A DNA stretch of 18,739 bases from JAGVPT01 sp035505655 (GCA_035505655.1 DATJQP010000095.1:1-18739); one strand, 5' to 3'; positions 1 through 6,734 are shown, numbered from the stretch's first letter. Notes: generated from the sequence alone by a model not told the origin. A program made the numbers and translations.

Positions 1-363
1 GACAAATCGAGTGCGGTGCGAACCATCCACTGAAACGATTCCGCCCACCCAGCCCTGGCAAGCCGCCGTGAAATAGGGAGGAACAATGCCGAGTCCCAGA
101 AGCGTCTGAGGAATCGCTGCAAGGAAAAGATTGCCCCCAAAATCATAGACGATGGCGCTGAGTTTGTTGCCTTTCTGGTGGCTTGTCGCGGCCTCATCAC
201 TTTCCATCGCGGCTCCGACGATTCTGTCTCGTTGTGCAAGTGCGAACTGGTTCCCGCAGTGAGCCATCAGGATGCCAACGGCACAGGAAATCATGTAGAC
301 GCAGAAAATACTGAGAGCGTGGGCTTTGCATCCGGTCAAGGCTTCTTTGATTGAGTTCTTCAT
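1..363 (-). CDS. Membrane protein, partial (possibly SpoIIM-like)
   Basis: Open frame of 121 codons that runs off the left edge, so the C-terminus is missing. It begins with an ATG at 363, four bases after a strong AAGGAG ribosome binding site, which fixes the start and shows it is a real gene. The product has a hydrophobic segment near residues 14-34 and a second hydrophobic stretch rich in glycine from about residue 74 to 112, with a soluble linker containing QLAQRD-like polar sequence between them. The glycine-rich pattern with FGGN and a QGWVGG segment is reminiscent of the SpoIIM/DUF95 integral membrane family, but this is a weak resemblance, and the function is unknown. It is the last of the run of minus-strand genes that begins next to the integron integrase. 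Confidence 0.6.
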   Translation of the reverse strand, partial: MKNSIKEALTGCKAHALSIFCVYMISCAVGILMAHCGNQFALAQRDRIVGAAMESDEAATSHQKGNKLSAIVYDFGGNLFLAAIPQTLLGLGIVPPYFTAACQGWVGGIVSVDGSHRTRFV

Positions 364-529
364 CCTGCTCCTTTGGGCTTTCGATGCATCTTCACGCCAC
401 GTGCCTGCGAATGGGAATTGCGCAGCACTTTCACCCCGGGTGACCTTTCAGCAGTTCTTCAGATGGTGAAGGACGCAACGAAGGTTGGTCGATGATCGTT
501 CAAGATCGAACTCGCAGGAAGTTCGTTGT

Positions 530-1201
530 TCATCCAATCGGTCTTCTTGGAAACAACATGGGCGTTCTGGATTTATATTCGAGGTACGACTGTCCAAATC
601 GAATCTCCAACTCCCGTTCCTCATAGACTTTGATGAAAAAGAGCAACGCGGGCGCGAACAGGATGAGTATCCATAGGAGAAACGCGCCGGATTGCAGCCA
701 TATACCGAGGGAGAGAAGAAATGCCAGGACGGCGAGCACCATGGGATTGCGCGTCCAGGCGTACAACCAATCGATGGCCAGTTTTCGGCTGAGCGAAATG
801 AAAAATGGAGCGCCGAATCCCTTCAAGGCAAGGTTGAGCACAGTCATCGCGAAGGCTGCTCCCGTAACAATGACCATTGGCAAGCCGATCGCTGTTGGAA
901 CAGGGAGATCCCAGAGCGCGTGATTCTGGCCGGTGACGATCGCCCGGATCATCGGGACGCCGAATGTAAAGCCCAGCAAGAAATGGATGAAGGTAGTGAT
1001 CCAGGCCGCTCGCCCGGGGGTCGGATTTCGGATCAGGAAGCTTCTCCCGATCCAAACCAGGGGGAAAGTGAGCAGGACCCCTCCAACCATAACGATGAGA
1101 TTTACAGTAACCGAAAACGGCACGTCGCAACTCCACCAAAACACGAGACAGATCAAAACAAAGAGGACGATTTTGACCAGGAAATCAGCGACTTGTTTCA
1201 T
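530..1201 (-). CDS. PEMT/ICMT-like membrane methyltransferase family protein
   Basis: A 223-residue polytopic membrane protein with about five or six hydrophobic segments (first at residues 8-24, then near 31-52, 68-88, 102-126, 155-190). The C-terminal part carries the features of the isoprenylcysteine carboxyl methyltransferase / phospholipid methyltransferase group: RNPM at 151-154 in a membrane-adjacent loop, then the acidic EERELEIRFG block at 194-203 followed by a YLEYKSRTP segment. In these families this region binds S-adenosylmethionine, and the substrate is a lipid or a membrane-embedded thiol. The bacterial homologues have no settled substrate. The start ATG at 1201 follows GGAG with a nine-base spacing; that GGAG could pair with TCTCC seven bases upstream in a small hairpin. 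Its stop is 166 bp from the next gene. Confidence 0.75.
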   Translation of the reverse strand: MKQVADFLVKIVLFVLICLVFWWSCDVPFSVTVNLIVMVGGVLLTFPLVWIGRSFLIRNPTPGRAAWITTFIHFLLGFTFGVPMIRAIVTGQNHALWDLPVPTAIGLPMVIVTGAAFAMTVLNLALKGFGAPFFISLSRKLAIDWLYAWTRNPMVLAVLAFLLSLGIWLQSGAFLLWILILFAPALLFFIKVYEERELEIRFGQSYLEYKSRTPMLFPRRPIG

Positions 1202-1273
1202 GATCGCATTCTCCGGATTCGGGAGACCATCCTACGCCTGGCGGTCCACTCCTGTTGTCAGGTTTTCGCTTGT

Positions 1274-1600
1274 TCATTGGATAAAGGCCGCTTCTTGAGA
1301 AGCCCAAAGGGCGACTCGATAGAAAACCTCAATGCCGAGCGGGATGAACAGGCCGTCGGGAATCAGTTCCATTTCATTGAAGTGCATGGCCAACGCAATG
1401 GCCAGGCCGATGGCAAGAGGTGCGGCAACGAAAGCGGGAATCGGAATCGGTATCAAGGCCAGGAAATAAGAGGCACCACCGATGATGAAGCAACTTATGA
1501 CGGTTGCCGGGATCTTGCGAATGCGAAAGAGCGCGAGATAGGTAAGCGACTTGATGACCCAGATCGCAGGCGCGAGGAAGACTGAGAGCAAGTGATCCAT
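1274..1600 (-). CDS. Small hydrophobic membrane protein of unknown function
   Basis: A 108-residue protein that is almost entirely hydrophobic, with likely membrane segments near residues 3-24, 33-50 and 55-72 and a less hydrophobic helix at 82-100. A short basic turn (FRIRK, 25-29) separates the first two segments, which suggests topology with that loop in the cytoplasm. I do not recognise a family. It starts 72 bp upstream of the methyltransferase-like gene, so the two may be co-transcribed. There is no clear Shine-Dalgarno sequence before the ATG at 1600, so the start is less sure than for its neighbours. The polar antisense frame covering the same bases (plus strand) has the composition expected of the complement of a membrane protein and is not thought to be a gene. 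Confidence 0.6.
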   Translation of the reverse strand: MDHLLSVFLAPAIWVIKSLTYLALFRIRKIPATVISCFIIGGASYFLALIPIPIPAFVAAPLAIGLAIALAMHFNEMELIPDGLFIPLGIEVFYRVALWASQEAAFIQ

Positions 1601-1704
1601 CCGACAAATCTTTGTTACCGCCGGTCAGTCCGGTTCCCGACGCGGCGAGCTGCGGCCAGGCCAGAGATCGCCAGGAGAGGTTTTGCGATGTGGAGCGGAA
1701 GATG

Positions 1705-1740
1705 ACGACAGGAACGAACGGGTTCCCTCGTTCCTGTCGT
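1705..1740 (-). terminator. Strong hairpin, probable terminator of the esterase gene
   Basis: A perfect 13-bp inverted repeat: left arm ACGACAGGAACGA at 1705-1717, ten-base loop, right arm TCGTTCCTGTCGT at 1728-1740. It lies about 100 bp past the stop of the minus-strand esterase gene and before the start of the next minus-strand gene. Neither side has a real T-tract, so it is either an atypical terminator or an RNA-stabilising stem. Confidence 0.5.
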
Positions 1741-1837
1741 TTCGATGGCCCCTCTCCGATCAGCAGGTTGACCGGACGACTCGTGATCCCGGAATGCTTA
1801 TTGGTTCTCGCCGCGGGGTCGTTTCGATGTTGAACCC

Positions 1838-2995
1838 TTATTCTTTGAAGAGAAGCGGTGCGAATTCGTGCAGGCTTCTTCTCCAGGAAAGGAACTCGTG
1901 AGCTGTCTCCGGCGAGACATAGAAGACGCTATTGATTCCCGCTTGCTTCAACGAATCCGCGTTCGCCTTCGGGTCGCCGCCAAAGAAGTTTGGCCTGTTG
2001 CCTCCGAGTTCGCGGCTTCCAAAACTCACAAAGGCCAACTTAACTTTCTCCTTGAACCCCGGAGTCTTGCTGACATCCTGCATCGAGAAAGTCCCGCCGC
2101 TGAAAAGGCCGATGTACGAAAACTTGTCGAGATTTGCCAACGTGATGGTCTTCGTCTCCATTCCACCCATCGAAAGACCGGCCATGGCCCGGTGGAGTTG
2201 ATCCGCAATCGTACGGAAGTTGGCATCGATGTAGGGGATCAATTCTTCCACGAGAACCGTTTGGAACGGACCGATCTTGAAATCTCTCAGACCACCGATC
2301 CGGACCTCGTTCGTCATTCCATACGTCATCACAATGAGAAAAGGCTTGATCTTTCCCTCCGCGATCAGGTTGTCCATGATCAGGTTTGCGCGCCCCTGAT
2401 TGCTCCACGCTGTTTCATCTTCCCCCCAGCCGTGCTGCAAGTAGAGTACCGGATAACGCGTTGACTGATCTTTGTCATAACCGGGGGGTGTATAGACAAA
2501 AGCCCGCCGCGAAGTGTTCGTGCTCTTGGATGGGAAAAGTATCTGCTGGACTTTGCCGTGCGGGACATCCTTGAGAGCGTAGAAGTCCTCGTCCGGGGCC
2601 GGGATTTCAATACCGCTTTCCCAACGGATGGACCCGTAGAAATTCAAGGTCCCGGGGTCGTTGAATGTTCCGCCGTCGACCGTGAGACGATAGTAGTGAA
2701 AACCTTTGTCCAGGGGTCCGGCGGTCGTCCCCATCCAGGAACTATCCGCGGCTCTTGTGAGGACCGTGCCTCCTCGTCCACCCAATCCCAAACTTACGCT
2801 GACGCTCTGAGCCGACGGTGCGACGATGCGGAATCTCGCATATCCCTGCGAGTTGACCTGTGGATACTGCTGGCCCGGTTGGTTCAGGGTCGATGGTTTG
2901 AAATCCTCGAGGATGGTGGGCTGCATTTCCTGCGCCAGACAGACGACGCCAGAGAATATCAGCAGCAGGGCCAGACGGGACAAATACTGTTTCAT
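1838..2995 (-). CDS. Secreted CE1-like esterase (feruloyl/acetyl esterase type) with N-terminal E-set domain
   Basis: A 385-residue exported alpha/beta hydrolase. Residues 1-21 form a signal peptide (basic start, hydrophobic core, cut near LAQ). Residues about 45-130 resemble the CBM48-like E-set domain commonly found in front of bacterial CE1 esterases. The catalytic domain follows, with the RRAFVYTPPGY strand at 163-173, PVLYLQHGWGEDE at 182-194 (oxyanion region), the nucleophile elbow GLSMGG with Ser275, and a C-terminal His366 in TAHEF followed by the WRRSLHEFAPLLF helix that is typical of the family. The acid residue is probably Glu329 or a nearby Asp; this is not certain. Family members cut feruloyl or acetyl esters on plant polysaccharides, but many are uncharacterised. 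The ATG at 2995 follows GGAG with a seven-base spacing. It is the only clearly exported hydrolase in the left block. Confidence 0.88.
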   Translation of the reverse strand: MKQYLSRLALLLIFSGVVCLAQEMQPTILEDFKPSTLNQPGQQYPQVNSQGYARFRIVAPSAQSVSVSLGLGGRGGTVLTRAADSSWMGTTAGPLDKGFHYYRLTVDGGTFNDPGTLNFYGSIRWESGIEIPAPDEDFYALKDVPHGKVQQILFPSKSTNTSRRAFVYTPPGYDKDQSTRYPVLYLQHGWGEDETAWSNQGRANLIMDNLIAEGKIKPFLIVMTYGMTNEVRIGGLRDFKIGPFQTVLVEELIPYIDANFRTIADQLHRAMAGLSMGGMETKTITLANLDKFSYIGLFSGGTFSMQDVSKTPGFKEKVKLAFVSFGSRELGGNRPNFFGGDPKANADSLKQAGINSVFYVSPETAHEFLSWRRSLHEFAPLLFKE

Positions 2996-3175
2996 GGTTC
3001 TTCTCCGTTGTTCATTCAGTGAAAGTGTTGCGCCCGCGAAGTGCCGGACCAGGCGGGACTTTTCTCAGTTCTTTTAAGCTCGGTCGTTGTTCGCGCGGCA
3101 CTCCCGGCAGCGACCGGTTCCCTCATTTGCGAAATAGTTAGTCAGAGGATCAAACGTCCGCCGGACAACCTCAAA

Positions 3176-3192
3176 ATCCCGCCCTCCGGGAT
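3176..3192 (-). terminator. Rho-independent terminator overlapping a stop codon
   Basis: On the minus strand a 6-bp stem ATCCCG/CGGGAT with a five-base loop is followed by TTTT. The 5' arm begins at the last base of the TGA stop of the 75-residue membrane protein gene (stop at 3194-3192), so translation stop and termination are nearly fused. Confidence 0.6.
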
Positions 3193-3419
3193 CAGACCTT
3201 TTTCTTCGGTCCCGGCATAAAGTAATTAATTATGAAGTAAATGACCAGAAAACATCCAACAAAAACAAGTGCTGAAGCCGATGCGTGGCCCCTGAGCCTG
3301 ATAAATCTGGCAGATCTCGAAAACAAGAACGCCGCCGCAAGGAACGAAACAAGCAGTTTTAACACTGATTGTTTGCGAGATCCTCCGCCGACATCGGATC
3401 CAGAATGCGGACGATTCAT
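3192..3419 (-). CDS. Small two-pass membrane protein of unknown function
   Basis: A 75-residue protein. A polar, glycine/serine-rich N-terminus (1-17) leads to a first hydrophobic segment at about 18-34; a basic arginine-rich linker (SRSARFIRLRGH) follows; a second segment lies at about 48-67; and the tail ends in PGPKKKV. The positive charges on the linker and tail suggest that both face the cytoplasm only if one segment is re-entrant, so topology is unclear. I recognise no family. The support for it being a gene is the membrane-protein composition, the same strand as its neighbours, and a terminator hairpin starting at its stop codon. There is no convincing ribosome binding site at the ATG. 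Confidence 0.55.
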   Translation of the reverse strand: MNRPHSGSDVGGGSRKQSVLKLLVSFLAAAFLFSRSARFIRLRGHASASALVFVGCFLVIYFIINYFMPGPKKKV

Positions 3420-3447
3420 TTGTATCGTGTTGTCTCGCTTGCTACAG

Positions 3448-3507
3448 GGTCAACGCCGATCCTCCCGCGACAAAGCCCGATGGAGGTCTTCGGGGAATGG
3501 GTTGACC
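3448..3507 (-). repeat. attC-like imperfect palindrome (integron recombination site candidate)
   Basis: A 60-bp element whose ends are perfect complements: GGTCAAC at 3448-3454 and GTTGACC at 3501-3507. Inside them a second pair can form, CCGA-T-CCTCC at about 3456-3465 against GGAGG-TCT-TCGG at about 3482-3492, with extra unpaired bases on one side and a loop of about 16 bases. Known attC sites have this plan: outer RYYYAAC/GTTRRRY boxes, an inner imperfect stem, extrahelical bases. The AAC/GTT cores match, but one position in each outer box departs from the consensus and the left inner spacer is only one base. It sits 39 bp past the stop of the C_GCAxxG gene, where a cassette's attC would be. 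It could instead be a terminator-type stem. Confidence 0.3.
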
Positions 3508-3546
3508 TACTACGGTCGGACCGTTTCAACATTCTCCGTGAAAAAA

Positions 3547-4011
3547 CTATCGATGAAGATTCGCTGAACTCTCTATTTCCTTGTCGAGCAAGGCGCACAC
3601 TTTCGCGATACACGACAGACAGACAGTCTGAAAGGCACCCGCTTCTCTTGCCTGCCGGCGTCCGTCCGCTGTACTGATGTCCATCTTGATGAGATCGCGG
3701 CATTGAGAAGTGTGGAATTCTTCTTCGAAGCGATCGACGAAGCCCCGCACTCTTTCCGTAGCTGCATCCTTCTGCGCGGTGTTGGTTCGGTCTTCGTTGC
3801 CAAAAACCCCGGACAGAACGATGGCGCCGGCACTGACGGCACCGCAGACGTACTGTTTGCGCCCAATGCCCGAGCCCAGACCCGCTCCAATGCGATGAGC
3901 GAGGTTCTCATCGTACCCCAGCGCCTGGAAGTATGTCGAGAGGACGGCCTGGGCACAATTGGAGCCTGTGCGAAAGCGATTCTGCGCCTCGGATTGAGTG
4001 ATGCTCAGCAT
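3547..4011 (-). CDS. C_GCAxxG_C_C family protein (putative redox/metal-binding)
   Basis: A 154-residue soluble protein of the C_GCAxxG_C_C family (usual length about 120-160). The visible signature is Cys19 in GSNCAQAVL, the glycine-rich GAGLGSGIGR segment at 42-51, Cys56 in YVCGAVSAG (54-62), Cys104 in SQCRDL, and a terminal cluster Cys131-x-x-Cys134 with Cys139. The spaced conserved cysteines suggest a redox or metal/cluster-binding role, often in proteins linked to electron transfer, but the family has no firm biochemical function. The family is frequently found beside thioredoxin-like proteins, and a CPFC protein is encoded two genes upstream. The ATG at 4011 has only a weak AGAGA upstream. 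It is followed by the attC-like palindrome. Confidence 0.88.
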   Translation of the reverse strand: MLSITQSEAQNRFRTGSNCAQAVLSTYFQALGYDENLAHRIGAGLGSGIGRKQYVCGAVSAGAIVLSGVFGNEDRTNTAQKDAATERVRGFVDRFEEEFHTSQCRDLIKMDISTADGRRQAREAGAFQTVCLSCIAKVCALLDKEIESSANLHR

Positions 4012-4108
4012 GTCGATTCTCTGATGAAGGTTGATAAGATGAAGAGTGTCTCGGTGCCATCACTGCTTCGCGTTCTCCGAAACTCGTTCCCCGCATGAAA
4101 CGATCGGA

Positions 4109-4125
4109 CGGCGCCCGTGACGCCG
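4109..4125 (-). terminator. Hairpin after the HELGH membrane protein gene
   Basis: On the minus strand CGGCG-TCACGGG-CGCCG lies immediately past the TAG stop at 4131-4129, with partial outer pairing and a short, interrupted T-rich stretch (CGTTTC) about eight bases later. It is a modest terminator candidate. Confidence 0.35.
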
Positions 4126-4128
4126 CGA

Positions 4129-4725
4129 CTAACCGAATTGAATCATAAACTGTTGGGGGAAAAGATACCGTTCAATCACGAGGACGCCGAATGCAGCCCC
4201 TGCCACAAAGCAGACCAGCGGGACCACAAAGACGAGGATGATCACTCTTGGTCCAAGCTTAGCCCGCACCAATGATACAACGACCAGCGCGAGGATGGCA
4301 ACCTCAAATGAACAAAAAATGTATTTGAATGCATTGAGACTCCAGCCGATCATTCGGGCCATATCCCTTTCATCGCTCGGAGTCATCCCCGCGACATAGA
4401 GGATGAGTCGATCAATCGAGCCGAGTATCGCGAGTGGATAGAAGAAGGAAAGGTTGGTTTTCCGCAGGATCTGAACGATTGAAGCAAGAGCGATGAGAAG
4501 CGGAAGGAGGGGCCCGCCAAGGATACCGAGGAACGGTTTCTCCCCGGGACCAAGCAGGTAATCTCTCGCATATGACATGGCTGCCGGATGGCCGGTGAGC
4601 CAGTCGCCGATGACGTGTCCCAACTCATGGATCGGAATGAGTAAAAAGCCGAAAAGGAGGGAGGTGATGGCAAATCTCCTCGCATTGATTCCTCCCGACG
4701 TGAATTCTTGAGCGATAGGTGTCAT
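4129..4725 (-). CDS. HExxH-containing integral membrane protein (putative M50-type metallopeptidase)
   Basis: A 198-residue polytopic membrane protein. The frame is open much further upstream, but that extension is arginine-rich, overlaps the next gene, and looks non-coding. The ATG at 4725 is preceded by GGAG at a six-base spacing and yields a protein starting MTPIAQEF, so it is chosen. HELGH at 33-37 lies in the first membrane segment (18-40), as the zinc site does in intramembrane M50 proteases. An LGGPLLPL segment (69-76) and a TPSDERDMARM segment (115-125) could supply the further conserved region. Further membrane segments lie at about 70-87, 95-112, 130-153 and 160-185. The M50 assignment is an inference from the motif and its membrane location; the substrate is unknown. 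Confidence 0.65.
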   Translation of the reverse strand: MTPIAQEFTSGGINARRFAITSLLFGFLLIPIHELGHVIGDWLTGHPAAMSYARDYLLGPGEKPFLGILGGPLLPLLIALASIVQILRKTNLSFFYPLAILGSIDRLILYVAGMTPSDERDMARMIGWSLNAFKYIFCSFEVAILALVVVSLVRAKLGPRVIILVFVVPLVCFVAGAAFGVLVIERYLFPQQFMIQFG

Positions 4726-4782
4726 GGTGGTCTCCAGTCGATGATCGAAGAGCGGCTCCACGCGATCTTGCGGATTGGATTG

Positions 4783-4810
4783 AAGCCGCGGAGAAACGGC
4801 TTGTTTCTCC
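4783..4810 (-). promoter_or_regulatory. Two overlapping, mutually exclusive hairpins
   Basis: In the 176 bp between the thioredoxin-fold gene and the HELGH gene, AAGCCG (4783-4788) can pair with CGGCTT (4797-4802), while GGAGAAAC (4790-4797) can pair with GTTTCTCC (4803-4810, 8 bp perfect). The stems share bases, so only one can form. The second is stronger and could end transcription of the upstream gene, though no T-tract follows on the minus strand. Confidence 0.3.
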
Positions 4811-4901
4811 CGCTCACGTACTACGTCGGATGGAAGCAGATGTTGCTCCAGGAGATTCGTCTCTATCGTACGGCGAACAACTGCGCCGTCTGCAAGCGTC
4901 C

Positions 4902-5381
4902 TTACTGCGCGCCGGTTAGAAACGAGGCCAGTTGGGCGGAGGTGGCATTGCCGACCCAAAGTCGCCCACCGGCTTCGATCACCGGTACCGACCGGACACC
5001 TTTCGCTTTGATCAAAGCCGGTTGAAAGGTAATATCGACTTCCGCTAAATCGAATCCCAATGACCTTTGGAGCTCGCCGAGCCTTTGCCGGACGAGCGGG
5101 CAAAAAGGGCAGACGTTGGCAGTGTACAATATGACCTGAGTCCCCGCCATTGATCCTTTTGGAGGACCAGCTGAGATGTCTTCAACAGACCCGTATCCAA
5201 GCCACCGAGACATTTTTGGAAATACCCGGATGTAACTTGTCTGTGCGATGTATCCCGCCAGGAGGATGGCGGGACATGCCCACCACCCCGCGACCATTCC
5301 CATCGCTATCGCCATCGCCGGAATCCCCAGCCAGGTAAACCAAACATTAATCAGATAGCATTGCTGTTTCATCGGTTCCAT
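4902..5381 (-). CDS. Membrane-anchored thioredoxin/glutaredoxin-fold protein (CPFC)
   Basis: A 159-residue protein joining a membrane anchor to a redox domain. Residues 9-32 and 35-48 are hydrophobic and form one or two membrane segments; a linker follows to about residue 78. Residues 82-159 form a glutaredoxin-like thioredoxin fold: strand VILYTANV, active-site Cys91-Pro-Phe-Cys94, the FDLAEVDI strand, and the cis-proline loop SVPVIEAGGR with Pro123. The CPFC motif is that of glutaredoxin-type dithiol exchange proteins. Which side of the membrane the domain faces is not clear. The ATG at 5381 is preceded by AGGA at a six-base spacing; a second ATG nine bases in is possible. It is the first gene of the minus-strand block, nearest to the integrase. 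Confidence 0.75.
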   Translation of the reverse strand: MEPMKQQCYLINVWFTWLGIPAMAIAMGMVAGWWACPAILLAGYIAQTSYIRVFPKMSRWLGYGSVEDISAGPPKGSMAGTQVILYTANVCPFCPLVRQRLGELQRSLGFDLAEVDITFQPALIKAKGVRSVPVIEAGGRLWVGNATSAQLASFLTGAQ

Positions 5382-5717
5382 AAGCTTTCCTGCACATGAG
5401 TTTACTCTTCGCGCAACTTTTCGAACAGCGGCGCCGGTCCCGTTTCATTTCTTCGGAAAGACCAGCTTCTCTCATTTGTGGTCCAGCCATAAACTACAAA
5501 GTGCCTTGATTTCCTCCGGCTCGAGCGAAAGTTTCACCACGGTGTCGATTGAAATGCCGTGCGGAGGAAAATTGCTTGCCCGACCATGCGATTGTCAAGT
5601 GTCCGATGTCGAAGGTTGGTTCTGACGGCCGTCGGATCGTTCCAGAGGAGAGAGTTACGCATCGCACGAGATCTGGAATATCAATGCAAGGAAGGATCCC
5701 CCTGGCCCTGGTTTGTG
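5382..5717. other. Gene-free region between the thioredoxin-fold gene and intI
   Basis: This divergent region holds no complete gene that I can support. An open frame on the minus strand (5594-5472) lacks an ATG but reads like the tail of a protein (DTVVKLSLEPEEIKALCSLW) and ends at a TGA at 5474-5472; it may be the remnant of a lost gene. In an integron this is where attI and the cassette promoter would lie. I looked for GTTRRRY/RYYYAAC core sites and found none that fit; GTTACGC near 5661 and GTTGGTT near 5615 match only partly. A long plus-strand frame upstream of intI extends from 5559 in the same frame, but its start has no ribosome binding site and the extension does not resemble the IntI N-terminus. 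Confidence 0.5.
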
Positions 5718-5746
5718 TTGGCGGAAATCTACTTTTTTTCTATATT
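5718..5746 (+). promoter_or_regulatory. Sigma70-type promoter of intI
   Basis: TTGGCG at 5718-5723 and TATATT at 5741-5746 are separated by 17 bp; the spacer includes an AT-rich T-tract. Transcription would begin about 20 bp before the intI ATG at 5775, leaving room for the GGGGGG ribosome binding site at 5765-5770. I did not see a LexA-like box over it. Confidence 0.5.
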
Positions 5747-5774
5747 AAGGGCAACAATCCCACAGGGGGGACCA

Positions 5775-6734
5775 ATGGAAGAACTTTCCTTTCTCGAGCA
5801 ACTTCGCCGCCGTATCCGCCTCCAACACAAAAGCCTCCGCACCGAAGAAGCGTACCTCTACTGGATCAAGAAGTTCATTCTCTTTCACAACAAGAAACAT
5901 CCTGCAAATTTGCGGGAGAAGGAGATCGAGGAATTCCTCACCTCGCTTGCGGTCGATGAAGAGGTCTCAGCCTCAACCCAGAACCAGGCATTCAATGCGA
6001 TCACCTACCTTTACTCAGACTTCCTGAAGAGGGATCTCGGCAATCTCGGGGAGATCGTCAGGTCCCAAAAACATCGACGATTGCCGACGGTTTTCACAAG
6101 GGAAGAAGTCGCGCAAATCCTCCGACACCTCCACGGGGATGCCTGGCTGCAAGGATCCCTCCTCTACGGAGCGGGGCTCCGGCTTCTGGAGTGCCTTCGA
6201 TTGCGCGTGAAGGATGTCGACTTCGGGCAGAATCAGATTATCGTCCGCGCTGGGAAGGGAAATGTCGACCGGGTCACCATGCTCCCCGGCGCGCTGAAGG
6301 AAAAGGTGAGACAACAAATCGAAAGAATCAGCGCGATGCACGACCAGGATATCGAAGCGGGGTTCGGAGATGTGATGATACCTTTTGCGATCGAACGGAA
6401 ATACCCGAGAGCGGCCCGTGAGCTGGGATGGCAATTTGTCTTTCCCTCTTCGCGCAGATACAGGGATGAAAAGTCGGGAAAAATGCTCCGCCTCCATACC
6501 GATGCGAGCACGTTCCAGAGATCCTTTATCGCGGCGCTGAGGGCCAGTCGAATCCCCAAGCATGCCGGCCCTCACTCCCTCCGCCACAGCTTCGCGACCC
6601 ACATCCTCGAGCGCGGCTACGACATCCGGACCGTTCAGGAACTCCTCGGACACAAAGATGTCAGGACGACAATGATCTACACCCACGTCCTTAACCGGGG
6701 AGGTCTCGCGGTCCTCAGTCCGCTCGATACGTGA
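5775..6734 (+). CDS. intI: Integron integrase (tyrosine recombinase)
   Basis: A complete 319-residue tyrosine recombinase of the integron-integrase family, close to the usual length (about 320-340). The N-terminal SAM-like core-binding domain spans about residues 5-90. The catalytic set is complete: Arg136 (GAGLRLLE), Lys161 (GKGNVDR), His267-x-x-Arg270 (PHSLRHSF), His293 (LLGHKD) and the nucleophile Tyr302 (MIYTHV). The stretch about 203-245 (IERKYPRAARELGWQFVFPSS and what follows) is the extra segment specific to IntI, needed for binding folded attC sites, which separates it from XerC/D. The start at 5775 is set by a GGGGGG Shine-Dalgarno and by alignment with the usual IntI N-terminus. It points away from the minus-strand block at 1-5381, the geometry of an integron platform. 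IntI joins cassettes by attI x attC recombination. Chromosomal solitary intI genes are common, and this may be one. Confidence 0.93.
   Translation: MEELSFLEQLRRRIRLQHKSLRTEEAYLYWIKKFILFHNKKHPANLREKEIEEFLTSLAVDEEVSASTQNQAFNAITYLYSDFLKRDLGNLGEIVRSQKHRRLPTVFTREEVAQILRHLHGDAWLQGSLLYGAGLRLLECLRLRVKDVDFGQNQIIVRAGKGNVDRVTMLPGALKEKVRQQIERISAMHDQDIEAGFGDVMIPFAIERKYPRAARELGWQFVFPSSRRYRDEKSGKMLRLHTDASTFQRSFIAALRASRIPKHAGPHSLRHSFATHILERGYDIRTVQELLGHKDVRTTMIYTHVLNRGGLAVLSPLDT

Noticed and set aside
692..1585. 297-codon plus-strand open frame opposite two membrane protein genes
   Set aside because: Its very polar composition (Asp, Glu, Arg, Gln) is what the complement of hydrophobic codons gives; no ribosome binding site and no recognisable domain.
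2996..3191. GTTAGTC near 3137 as an attC core
   Set aside because: No AAC-containing partner box exists between the esterase start and this site, so no attC fold is possible.
4726..5103. 126-residue N-terminal extension of the HELGH protein
   Set aside because: Overlaps the thioredoxin-fold gene by about 200 bp, is Arg-rich without hydrophobic pattern, and a better start with GGAG exists at 4725.
5559..5774. 72-residue N-terminal extension of intI
   Set aside because: No ribosome binding site, not similar to IntI, and it would cross the predicted promoter; the start at 5775 has a strong ribosome binding site.
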